DNA of 8,633 nt. It comes from Nitrospirota bacterium. Lineage in GTDB: Bacteria > Nitrospirota > Nitrospiria > Nitrospirales > NS-4. Of this stretch, positions 1 through 6,125 are shown one piece after another; the stretch's first letter is position 1; every line of letters starts with the position of its first letter. The stretch covers positions 1 through 8,633 of the forward strand of contig VBOK01000148.1 of NCBI GenBank assembly GCA_005877565.1, read 5' to 3'. A program made the position numbers and the translations under genes. The notes below the pieces were generated by a model, which was not told where the DNA came from, ran no database searches, and saw only the letters and a program-made list of their open reading frames with translations.

Positions 1-1
1 T

Positions 2-1312
2 GGTCGAGACGGGACGATCTTCGTGCCCAATGTCGGCACAATCCCGCTCGCCGGACAAACTTTTTCAGAGGCGAACCGGTTAATCATGGCCCGCCTGGGA
101 AATCTACTCAAGCGGTTTGAGGCTCACGTTTCAATGGCCAGACTCCGGACCATCAAGGTTTATGTGGTGGGGGAGGTGGTTCGCCCAGGCGCTTACGAAG
201 TGAGCTCGCTTGCCGCGGCTTCGAACGCAATTTATGCTGCCTGCGGCCCGTCAAAATCTGGCTCGCTTCGGCAGATCCGAATAGTTCGTGAAGGAAAGGT
301 AGTTGCGGAGCTTGACTTCTATGACTTTCTGCTGAAGAGCGACCGGTCCAAAGATGTCCGTCTGCACTCGGGAGATACGATCTTAATCCCTCCCATAGCC
401 AAGGTGGCGGCCATTGGGGGACCGGTACGGCGGCCGGCAATTTACGAGCTAACCGGAAAGACCACACTCACGGAACTCATTGAGCTTGCCGGCGGCCTCG
501 CCCCGACGGCGGATCATAGGCGCTGCCACATCTTTCGTATTCAGGCGGACCAGAACCGCGTGATCCTTGATGTGGATTTAGGCAAGGCGCTGACTCAACG
601 CGACGAGAAAGCGAATGGAAGCGCCGGCAACGATCCTCTGATCCAGGACGGCGATTTTGTCAGGATCAACTCCGTGACCATGAAAATCGAAAATGCCATC
701 GGCTTGACCGGAGCCGTGAAGAGTCCGGGTCTCTACGAATTTAAACCCGGGATGAGGCTCCGTGATCTGTTGAGCCCGAACCAACTATTGGTGGACGCCT
801 ACCTGGATCGCGCCGAGGTGATCCGGACTGATCCACTGACCTATGCTACCTCAGTGATCCCGTTCAGTCTCAAACGGTTGTTTGAGGGAAATGCAGAAGA
901 CAACATCGAATTGAAGCGTTTAGACGGAATTGTGGTCACGACCCAGCTTCGAGCGCCCAGTGCGGTGACGATTGCTGGAGAAGTAAAGCGCCCGGGCCTC
1001 TATCCCATTGAGATTGGTGAACGGCTTAGTTCAGTGTTGAAGCGGACTGGCGGGTTTACCGAACGTTCATTTCCCCAGGGGCTCGTCCTGATTCGGCAAT
1101 CAGTCAAGGCTTCCCAACAGGTTGAGCTCCAGCGGTTCATAACAGCCCAGAAGCAGCAGCTTCTATCGCAGGCAGCAGCATACGCGACTGGCGGGGAGGC
1201 GGGGGCTTCTCAGGCAGCGTTGACTCTCCAGTTACAGCACCCCAGACCGTGGCGCTTGTCGGAGCGGTGCGAACCCCCACAACTGTGGTCTATAGAGAAG
1301 GCGCGACATTAG
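2..1312 (+). CDS. Multi-SLBB polysaccharide export protein, 5' truncated by window, frame broken near 3' end
   Basis: Periplasmic/outer-membrane polysaccharide export protein of the Wza-like, multi-SLBB kind, which helps move exopolysaccharide across the outer membrane. The frame is open to the window edge. Codons before the GTG at 23 read GRDGTIF and run into VPNVGTIPLAG, the end of a Poly_export domain, so the gene starts upstream and GTG 23 is not the start. Four SLBB-type repeats follow, each opening with a G-x-V-x-x-P turn: about nt 150-390 (VGEVVRPGAYEV), 400-665 (GGPVRRPAIYEL), 690-950 (TGAVKSPGLYEF) and 960-1110 (AGEVKRPGLYPI). A Gln/Ala-rich linker (about 1110-1240) ends in LTLQLQ. 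After that the frame turns into atypical sequence (HPRPWRLSERCEPP) and stops at 1310-1312, while the family-like sequence continues in another frame. The product as read lacks the last SLBB repeat and the C-terminal membrane helix. The family call is firm; whether the break is biological or an assembly error is open. Confidence 0.85.
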   Translation, partial: GRDGTIFVPNVGTIPLAGQTFSEANRLIMARLGNLLKRFEAHVSMARLRTIKVYVVGEVVRPGAYEVSSLAAASNAIYAACGPSKSGSLRQIRIVREGKVVAELDFYDFLLKSDRSKDVRLHSGDTILIPPIAKVAAIGGPVRRPAIYELTGKTTLTELIELAGGLAPTADHRRCHIFRIQADQNRVILDVDLGKALTQRDEKANGSAGNDPLIQDGDFVRINSVTMKIENAIGLTGAVKSPGLYEFKPGMRLRDLLSPNQLLVDAYLDRAEVIRTDPLTYATSVIPFSLKRLFEGNAEDNIELKRLDGIVVTTQLRAPSAVTIAGEVKRPGLYPIEIGERLSSVLKRTGGFTERSFPQGLVLIRQSVKASQQVELQRFITAQKQQLLSQAAAYATGGEAGASQAALTLQLQHPRPWRLSERCEPPQLWSIEKARH

Positions 1313-1560
1313 AGGACTACCTCAAGCAGGGCGGCGGGCCAACGGAAGAAGCCAATCCGAAAGAAATCTATGTGGTACGGGCAAACGGCTCAACCGATGC
1401 TGCTTATGTGAAGGTGAAACCAGTTCAAGCGGGAGACACCATCGTGGTCCCGCCCAAGACGGAGCCAAAGTATCGGGCGTTGTCATTGTGGCAGTCTATC
1501 GCTGCCGTCCTTGGGTCCGTGGCGCTGACTGGTGCCTCGCTAGCCGTGATCGGGCGGTGA
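1249..1560 (+). pseudogene. Out-of-frame C-terminal piece of the SLBB export protein
   Basis: This is the missing 3' end of the preceding gene, displaced into another frame. It reads PQTVALVGAVRTPTTVVY, a fifth SLBB repeat, then a DTIVVPPK strand. It ends with a hydrophobic helix (LWQSIAAVLGSVALTGASLAVI) and a final Arg, the usual C-terminus of these proteins. The frame is open upstream of 1249 with family-like residues from about 1231, so 1249 (GTG) is only the first possible start codon. No ribosome binding site suits it, and it is better seen as a detached fragment than as a gene. The stop TGA at 1558-1560 lies a few bases before the wzz-like start, which is typical of an operon with coupled translation. 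Confidence 0.75.
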
Positions 1561-1564
1561 AGGA
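1559..1564 (+). promoter_or_regulatory. Shine-Dalgarno site for the wzz-like gene
   Basis: GAAGGA overlaps the TGA stop of the SLBB fragment (1558-1560) and lies 4 nt before ATG 1569. It decides the start over ATG 1566 and GTG 1488 and implies translational coupling to the upstream frame. Confidence 0.55.
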
Positions 1565-1568
1565 AATG

Positions 1569-2813
1569 ATGAACTACCGACCGGAAGAAGACGACGTGAA
1601 TCTTCTCGACTACTGGAGGGTCATCAGGAAGCAGCGGCGGATGCTCATCCGACTCTTCTGCTCAGCGGTCCTTTTGGCTATGGTCGTGAGCCTGCTCATG
1701 CCCAAAGTCTATGAATCTACCGCCTCTATTCTGCCTCAGATAGATTCGAAGGAAGGACTGAGCGGCCTGGGCGGGCTGGGCAGCTTGCTTGCTTTAAGCG
1801 GAAGTGGAGGAGCAGGAGGGGCAGGGGCATTGGCCCAGGGGTTGGGAATTACTTTACCTGGGATGCCTGCTACTCCGACGGACATCTTTGTCGCCATGTT
1901 GAAGTCCCGAATCATGGCGGATGCGGTCATCAAGCAGTTCGATTTGATGAAGTTGTACAACGACAAAACCATGCAAGATGCGAGAAAGGATTTGGAAAGT
2001 GATACAACGATCAAAGTCTCGAAGGAGAAGGTGATCAAAGTGACAGTTGAAGCGAAGAACCCTCAACTCGCATCAGACATCGCGAATTTCTATGTCGCGA
2101 ATCTGGATCGCCTCAACCGAACCTTAAATGTGACGAAATCAGGCCAGAATCGGGTTTTCATCGAGAAACGGCTGGTTGAGACAAAGACTAATCTGGTCAA
2201 GGCCGAAGAAGCGTTGCGGGAATTTCAAACGAAGAACAAAGCGGTGCATCTTGAAGCTCAGGGGAGAGCGGCCATTGAAGCAGCGGCCATGATTCAGGCC
2301 GAAATCAGCGCAACTGAAGTGCAACTGCAGGTGATGGAGGGCTATCTTACGCTGGATAACCCTGATGTCGTCAGAATGAGATCCAGCCTGGGTGAGTTGA
2401 AGAAACAACTGACCCTTTTAGAGTTCGGCAAGGGAGGCAAAGGACAACTGCCCGGTGACCGAATGCACCCCGCATTCATTACCGTTCCGTCTCTAGCTAT
2501 AGAATATGCTCGTCTCTTTCGCGAAGTGAAAGTGCAGGAAACCCTCTATACAATGTTAACTTCGCAGTATGAACAGGCTAAGATTGCAGAGGCGCGAGAT
2601 ACTCCATCAGTTCAGGTCCTGGATCAGGGAGTTCCAGCCGAGAAGAAGAGCAGGCCCCGCATCGGGCTCAACATGGTGATTGCCGGGGTGCTTGCGCTAT
2701 TTCTGGGGATTTTTCTGGCCTTCTTCCTAGAATATCTAGAGCGCGTCAAGCGGGCCAGCGCGGCTCGCGAGACGAGCGCAACTCTGGAGACGAGCAGTCC
2801 GAGCCACTCGTAA
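1569..2813 (+). CDS. Wzz-type polysaccharide chain-length / export protein
   Basis: Inner-membrane polysaccharide co-polymerase of the Wzz/GumC type (414 aa), which sets chain length or assists export of the polymer with the SLBB protein upstream. An N-terminal Wzz motif (VNLLDYWRVIRKQRR) is followed by a first membrane segment (about residues 26-44), a Gly-rich stretch (residues about 62-95, GLGGLGSLLALSG), and a long helical, coiled-coil periplasmic region (about 190-300). A Pro-rich segment (VPAEKKSRPRIG) leads into a second membrane segment (about 367-387) and a short cytoplasmic tail. There is no Walker A kinase domain, so this is the short form without a fused BY-kinase. Start: ATG at 1569, with GAAGGA at 1559-1564 giving a 4-nt gap. 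ATG 1566 is in frame but too close to that site, and the longer frame from 1488 overlaps the upstream gene and reads unlike the family. Confidence 0.88.
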   Translation: MNYRPEEDDVNLLDYWRVIRKQRRMLIRLFCSAVLLAMVVSLLMPKVYESTASILPQIDSKEGLSGLGGLGSLLALSGSGGAGGAGALAQGLGITLPGMPATPTDIFVAMLKSRIMADAVIKQFDLMKLYNDKTMQDARKDLESDTTIKVSKEKVIKVTVEAKNPQLASDIANFYVANLDRLNRTLNVTKSGQNRVFIEKRLVETKTNLVKAEEALREFQTKNKAVHLEAQGRAAIEAAAMIQAEISATEVQLQVMEGYLTLDNPDVVRMRSSLGELKKQLTLLEFGKGGKGQLPGDRMHPAFITVPSLAIEYARLFREVKVQETLYTMLTSQYEQAKIAEARDTPSVQVLDQGVPAEKKSRPRIGLNMVIAGVLALFLGIFLAFFLEYLERVKRASAARETSATLETSSPSHS

Positions 2814-2844
2814 CTCATTGCTCATCACTTACATTCTCGCCTTA

Positions 2845-2938
2845 CGCCTCCCGCCTCACGGTCCCTCGCCTTACTCCTCACCCCTCACGCCTTACGACTC
2901 CTCCCCTCACGCCTTCCGTCTCCTCCTCTAAAAACCTC
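2845..2938. repeat. Pyrimidine-rich imperfect tandem repeats between convergent genes
   Basis: The + strand is almost all C and T, built from variants of CCTCACGCCTTACG. The clearest pair is 2881-2902 against 2903-2924, a 22-bp unit with two mismatches; degenerate copies (CTCGCCTTACGCCTC, CCTCGCCTTACTCCTC) precede it. The tract follows the wzz-like stop and precedes the end of the convergent LamG gene, so it is intergenic and non-coding. Strong purine/pyrimidine strand asymmetry could allow unusual DNA structure. I have an impression that similar CTCACGCC-type tracts occur between Nitrospira genes, but I cannot confirm this here. Confidence 0.7.
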
Positions 2939-2951
2939 CTTACAAAACACG

Positions 2952-2967
2952 GCGCAAACGATTGCGC
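2952..2967. terminator. Small perfect hairpin downstream of wzz-like gene
   Basis: GCGCAA-ACGA-TTGCGC is a perfect 6-bp stem with a 4-nt loop, about 140 bp after the wzz-like stop. No T-run follows directly on either strand, so a role in termination is only a positional guess. Confidence 0.3.
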
Positions 2968-2995
2968 GCAAGGCTTTATCAGGCACCGTGCCCGG

Positions 2996-3021
2996 CGCCC
3001 GCCGCCTCGGCGGCTAGGGCG
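2996..3021. terminator. GC-rich hairpin between the convergent wzz-like and LamG genes
   Basis: CGCCC plus GCCGCC pairs with GGCGGC plus GGGCG around a 2-nt TC centre, with a TA bulge on the right arm (11 paired bases in all; a real loop would open the innermost pairs). It lies 43 bp beyond the LamG stop and 180 bp beyond the wzz-like stop, where a bidirectional terminator would be expected. No U-tract is present, so it is not a classical intrinsic terminator. Confidence 0.35.
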
Positions 3022-3063
3022 GTCAGTGAGACCGTGGGTGGGGTGGTGTCGCTGCTCAGCGGG

Positions 3064-4590
3064 TCAGCGCCCGCCGTAAAGCGTCGAAACTTCAGCCGCG
3101 CTCAGCGCGCGGTTATAGACCCGCACATCATCGAGTGAGCCGGGAAAGTATGCGCTGCCGGGATAGACGCCGAGAGAGAGGGGATTGGTCGTCGAGGCGG
3201 CGGTGGGCGTGCCCGTCCACGGCAGGGTGCTCTTCTGGACGCCGTCGACATACAACGTGCCGCCTGACGCGTCCACCACAAACACAACGTGATGCCACTG
3301 GTTATCGTTATACCCAGCGACCGCGAATGCGCCGCCCCCCCCATCGTACACACAATTCGCGATGTCCTTGAAGTACCAGGCCGTGAGTTTGCCCTCGTTC
3401 ATGAGCACCTGGTAGCCGTTGAGCGGACCCGAAGCAAATTTGTTGACGATGCCGGATATGCCGGTCGTCACGCTCGTCTTCATCCACAGGGCCACGGTCA
3501 GGGGGTAAGCATTGAGCGCGGCGGTGCCCGGGATCGTCACATACTGGCTGAGCCCATCCAGGGCGAGCGCCCCCTGGATCTTGCCGGCGGTCCACGTGGG
3601 GCCGTTCACCAGGGTCCCGGTATTGCCATTGCCTGAGGAGTCCATGGCCGTCGTGCCGGTGCCGTCATCCAACGCCCAATAGCCCACTAAACCCGTGCCG
3701 ATGGCCGACCCGCCGCCAGATGTCGTGGCGCCATTGGCTACCGTCACGCTGACCCCTGCGGAGGTGGCGGTGTTGCCGGCGGCATCGCGAGCCACAGCGG
3801 TCAGAGTATGGTCCCCATTGGTAGTCGTGGTGGTGGTCCAGGAGAGGGTGTAGGGCGCGGCAGTCAGTTCAGCCCCGAGGCTCACCCCATCCAGTTTGAA
3901 CTGGACCCCGACCACGCCCACGTTGTCGGTGGCGCTCGCAGCGACGGTGACGGAACCGGAGACCGTAGCGCCGGCGGTGGGAGCCGTCATGGCAACAGCA
4001 GGCGGGGTGAGATCGGCTACGGCTCCCGCAAGCGTCGTCAACGTGAAATCGCCCGACACTGCCAAGTTGCCGGCGGCATCGCTCGACTTCACGCGGTAGT
4101 GGTAGGGGATCGTGGCCAGCAACCCGGTCAGGGTCACAGCATGCGCCGTAAGCAGGCTTGAGTTCAAAGGCGTCGAACTGCCGTAGGCGGTTGTCAGGCC
4201 ATAATCCACCTGCGAATCGCTGGCCACGTTGGTGGCCCACGTGATCGTGGCCTGAGCAGATGAGATGTCGAACGCCGACACCGAGGAGATCACTGGAAGC
4301 GCAATGACTTTGCTCACCTCATTGGAAAAACCACTCTCACTCCGGACGACATTATAGGCCGTTGCGGCAAAATAATAGATTGGCCCTACGAGGAGACCTG
4401 AGAGCGTGTAGCTGGTCTGATTCCCCACATCCACGCTGAATGGATAAGACCCACTGGAAGTACCGTAGTAGAGCTTATACCCAGCCAGGTCCGGGTCGAT
4501 GTTGGGATCCCAGGACAATGTGACCTGAGCGGCGCTTGAGAAGGCAGGCGCAAGAGCACAGAGCACAGTGAGCACGCACTCGACAACCAC
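3064..4590 (-). CDS. Secreted FN3-FN3-Ig-LamG domain protein
   Basis: Predicted exported, carbohydrate-binding or adhesive protein of 508 aa as annotated. A hydrophobic signal peptide (residues 1-20, ending FSSAAQ) precedes two fibronectin type III-like domains (about 22-92, with WDPNIDPDLAGYKLYYG; and about 99-187, with ITWATN and YHYRV). An Ig-like domain (about 195-286, PPAVAMTAP to ATSAGVSVTV) follows, then a Gly/Ser linker and a C-terminal LamG/concanavalin-like jelly roll (about 300-505, LVGYWALDDGTG to DDVRVYNRALSAAEV). No PEP-CTERM or LPXTG anchor is seen. No catalytic motif is recognised, so binding is more likely than hydrolysis; the ligand is unknown. The GTG start at 4590 lacks a good ribosome binding site. 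A strong one lies further upstream before an in-frame ACG at 4635-4633, which would add 15 residues including an Arg and give a more normal signal peptide. A G8 run (3335-3342, C8 on +) lies within the LamG part. Confidence 0.85.
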   Translation of the reverse strand: MVVECVLTVLCALAPAFSSAAQVTLSWDPNIDPDLAGYKLYYGTSSGSYPFSVDVGNQTSYTLSGLLVGPIYYFAATAYNVVRSESGFSNEVSKVIALPVISSVSAFDISSAQATITWATNVASDSQVDYGLTTAYGSSTPLNSSLLTAHAVTLTGLLATIPYHYRVKSSDAAGNLAVSGDFTLTTLAGAVADLTPPAVAMTAPTAGATVSGSVTVAASATDNVGVVGVQFKLDGVSLGAELTAAPYTLSWTTTTTTNGDHTLTAVARDAAGNTATSAGVSVTVANGATTSGGGSAIGTGLVGYWALDDGTGTTAMDSSGNGNTGTLVNGPTWTAGKIQGALALDGLSQYVTIPGTAALNAYPLTVALWMKTSVTTGISGIVNKFASGPLNGYQVLMNEGKLTAWYFKDIANCVYDGGGGAFAVAGYNDNQWHHVVFVVDASGGTLYVDGVQKSTLPWTGTPTAASTTNPLSLGVYPGSAYFPGSLDDVRVYNRALSAAEVSTLYGGR

Positions 4591-4632
4591 GGCCCAACAG
4601 ATTGGGCCGGCAAGCGAGCGGTTTCCTGAGAG

Positions 4633-4648
4633 CGTGGTGGACTCCCTT
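4633..4648 (-). promoter_or_regulatory. Strong ribosome binding site placed before an in-frame ACG codon
   Basis: On the - strand AAGGGAG (4648-4642) is followed after 6 nt by ACG (4635-4633), in frame with the LamG gene and 15 codons before the GTG at 4590. No ATG, GTG or TTG in that frame lies between the upstream stop (TAA, about 4659) and 4590. ACG differs from ATG by one base. It could be a non-canonical start, a mutated start, or a base-calling error. Confidence 0.5.
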
Positions 4649-4682
4649 AAATCTTATTATTCGGCTAACGGGGTTTCAGGGC

Positions 4683-4697
4683 CTGGTATCTGACCAG
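4683..4697. promoter_or_regulatory. Perfect dyad CTGGT-ATCTG-ACCAG
   Basis: A 5-bp inverted repeat with a 5-nt centre, about 50-100 bp upstream of the LamG start. It is followed by a second dyad, TTTTCT-CA-AGAAAA, at 4702-4715. Both are symmetric operator-like sites or leader hairpins; no known regulator consensus is recognised. Confidence 0.3.
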
Positions 4698-4751
4698 ATG
4701 CTTTTCTCAAGAAAAACAAGGCAAGGCCGGTGCCAGGGTGTCAGCCACTCA

Positions 4752-4769
4752 TGAAGGACCTATCCTTCA
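4752..4769. promoter_or_regulatory. Perfect 7-bp dyad TGAAGGA-CCTA-TCCTTCA
   Basis: Seven perfectly paired bases on each side of a 4-nt centre, about 120-160 bp upstream of the LamG start and next to an AT-rich block. No U-run follows in the direction of LamG transcription, so an operator or a leader stem is more likely than a terminator. Confidence 0.4.
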
Positions 4770-4842
4770 CCAATTATTAAAAAATATCATGCGGTTGGAT
4801 GACAGTTGGCGACTTACATGAAAAGGGCTGGTTGTAGGGGTT

Positions 4843-4858
4843 GTAGGGAATAGCCTAC
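4843..4858. promoter_or_regulatory. Operator-like dyad GTAGG-GAATAG-CCTAC
   Basis: Perfect 5-bp inverted repeat. Its core (TAGGGAATAGCCTA) resembles the dyad in the tandem repeat upstream of the LuxR gene (TAGGGTAAGCCTA at 7242-7254). The shared TAGGG and GCCTA half-sites suggest one regulator, perhaps the LuxR protein itself, may bind both places. Confidence 0.35.
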
Positions 4859-5023
4859 GGAATGGTTAAGTGTTGCGTGACCTAATCCAAGGCCTTGCGC
4901 CCTCACCTCGCGGAGGGTTTGCTTTGGAGTGCGCGCAAGGTTTTATTCGGGCAAGTGAGATTTGTGGTGGTGCCGAATGCTGCGAGGTTGACTACGCAAA
5001 TCTTAAGTGGGGAAGGTCAGTTA

Positions 5024-5419
5024 CTAGGAACAGGCATGGGGGTCGAACAGGAACTTAACTCCGACTAGGTACCTACTCTCTGAGTCTTCAATTGGAATCT
5101 GACGTGTCCAGCAGACTTCAACTAGCCCCGGGGTCTTGCCCGTGGTGGAAACGGGCACCTGAATTTCGAACACCTGCTGCACCGGAGGGCTCTGGTCCAT
5201 CAGAAGCAGCATGCCCCCTCTGCTGACGTTGACCGAGAGCGCCTCCCCTTGGTGAATCGCGATTGCGTCGTACCCCAGGTACTCACTTATTTCATAGGGG
5301 CAATATTCTGTGAAAGTTACACGCTCGGCGCGGCTGCAGTCCTGATGGACCGGCGAGACTGGTGGTCTCTCCTGAGCAGTGAGAAAGGAAATGATCCTGT
5401 GAAGATCAGCAGCTCTCAT
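5024..5419 (-). CDS. PilZ-domain protein (first copy, divergent)
   Basis: Small 131-aa protein consisting mostly of one PilZ-like domain, a family that typically binds cyclic di-GMP and regulates exopolysaccharide, motility or biofilm functions. The conserved N-x-S-x-x-G signature is present (N64, S66, G69 in LSVNVSRGGMLLL). Upstream of it are R30 and R33 (SRAER), one residue closer than the canonical R-x-x-x-R, so ligand binding is likely but not certain. The C-terminal half (VEVCWTRQIP, YLVGVKFLF) is the usual beta-barrel end. Start: ATG at 5419; a TTG directly before it (5422) is in frame but less likely. A weak AGG lies about 9 nt upstream of the ATG. It is clearly related to the two other PilZ proteins here but diverged. 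It may be transcribed on its own, since 310 bp separate it from the next PilZ gene. Confidence 0.85.
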   Translation of the reverse strand: MRAADLHRIISFLTAQERPPVSPVHQDCSRAERVTFTEYCPYEISEYLGYDAIAIHQGEALSVNVSRGGMLLLMDQSPPVQQVFEIQVPVSTTGKTPGLVEVCWTRQIPIEDSESRYLVGVKFLFDPHACS

Positions 5420-5729
5420 CAAAGTTGACCTGTAACTTCCAAGTTTTCACTCGCGCTTATTTTCTTTATTTATGATGAGCAAATATAATGCCGAATCGGG
5501 CAAACCGACTTTGCGGTACGTAACGCCTTAAATTTAAAGAGGGTCTACCACACCATATGTACGCCCTGAAACAGAGCTAGGCGTAGGCATATGGATTCGT
5601 ACTTTTGGAGGGTACGCAGTTAAGTTGCTGATTTACAACGAACCATGGCTTCGCTGGAGCCGTCAGTCGTGGGAGCATTTCTGAACGAATCTGAACACTG
5701 TTGAACGCGCCCGCGTGCCACCTTCCCGT
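5420..5729. other. AT-richer spacer between first and second PilZ genes, palindromic
   Basis: No gene recognised. It carries the presumed promoter region of the first PilZ gene: on the - strand TATATT at about 5486-5481 could be a -10 element, with no good -35. It also has a small hairpin GCAAA-CCGAC-TTTGC (5500-5514), a TTAAATTTAA palindrome (about 5528-5537) and the long imperfect palindrome at 5553-5594. Confidence 0.45.
5553..5594. repeat. Intergenic palindrome with 13-bp arms
   Basis: CCATATG plus TACGCC (5553-5565) pairs with GGCGTA (5580-5585) and CATATGG (5588-5594), leaving a 14-nt loop and a 2-nt GG bulge on the right arm. It lies about 135 bp upstream of the first PilZ start and 136 bp past the second PilZ stop. 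No T-run follows on either strand, so it is not a classical terminator. An operator, an RNA processing stem or the remnant of a small mobile element are possible. Confidence 0.55.
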
Positions 5730-6125
5730 TCATGTCCCTGACAGCAGAAACTTCACGCCGGCAAAATAGATTCCGGGGAACGTCGCGAACGGGAGCTTCC
5801 GCATCCAACATACTTCGGCCAGCGTCGGCGTCTTGGCCATATGGATCGGCGTTGGCACGCTGATCGTCAAGGCCTGGTTGACCTGCGGCTGATGGTCCAT
5901 CATCAGCAGCATGCCACCTGAGCTGACGTTGACCGAGAGCGCCTTTCCTTTATGGGCCATGCGCAGGTCCGGTGATTTCTGTTCGTGAGACGTGTCGATG
6001 CCGTAGAGCGCGTCGTAGATGATGGGTTGTAACAGCGCAATGCGTTCTGCGTGTTGCTGACTGCTCTCCGCGACAGGCCAGTCCCAGCCATTGGAGTTCT
6101 CATCTTTTTCATTTGAAAGTTCCAT
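5730..6125 (-). CDS. PilZ-domain protein (second copy, inverted paralogue of the third)
   Basis: 131-aa single-domain PilZ-like protein, presumably a cyclic di-GMP responsive adaptor. N66, S68 and G71 (LSVNVSSGGMLLMMD) give the N-x-S-x-x-G signature. The arginine motif is reduced: only R28 in QQHAER remains, the partner Arg being replaced by His or Gln. Binding of cyclic di-GMP may therefore be weak or lost. Start: ATG 6125 with an excellent GGGAGGAG 3 nt before it, and an in-frame TAA just upstream rules out a longer form. It is about 89% identical in DNA to the third PilZ gene by hand alignment, in the opposite orientation, including a perfect 101-bp block. Its C-terminus runs 3 residues beyond the third copy (SGT) because the stop differs. 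Confidence 0.87.
   Translation of the reverse strand: MELSNEKDENSNGWDWPVAESSQQHAERIALLQPIIYDALYGIDTSHEQKSPDLRMAHKGKALSVNVSSGGMLLMMDHQPQVNQALTISVPTPIHMAKTPTLAEVCWMRKLPFATFPGIYFAGVKFLLSGT
5745..5845 (-). repeat. Perfect 101-bp inverted repeat, left copy
   Basis: The reverse complement of this block is identical to 8017-8117. It codes for the last third of the second and third PilZ proteins (from HMAKTPTLAEVCWMRK to GVKFLL). The rest of the two genes is clearly more diverged, so the identity suggests recent duplication or gene conversion. Confidence 0.9.

Larger units (their letters stand above)
4636..5023. other. Regulatory spacer upstream of the LamG gene, no gene recognised
   Basis: About 390 bp between the LamG gene and the end of the first PilZ gene, both on the - strand. 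No convincing coding region is present. It holds several separate perfect dyads (listed on their own), an AT-rich stretch (about 4771-4788) that could carry a -10 element, and a direct repeat GTTGTAGGG (4831-4839 and 4840-4848). The segment GCGCGCAAGG at about 4932 recurs near 2964 with similar bases after it (TTTAT). The number of dyads suggests several regulators act on the LamG gene; this is inference. Confidence 0.5.

Noticed and set aside
3808..4161. Frames antisense to the Ig/FN3 part of the LamG gene
   Set aside because: Low-complexity shadows of a GC-rich coding region.
4870..5058. Possible 62-aa + strand gene upstream of the LamG gene
   Set aside because: No recognisable domain, no good ribosome binding site, and its end overlaps the first PilZ gene on the other strand.
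5066..5075. TAGGTACCTA palindrome as an extra operator
   Set aside because: Lies inside the coding end of the first PilZ gene; a 10-bp palindrome can occur by chance.
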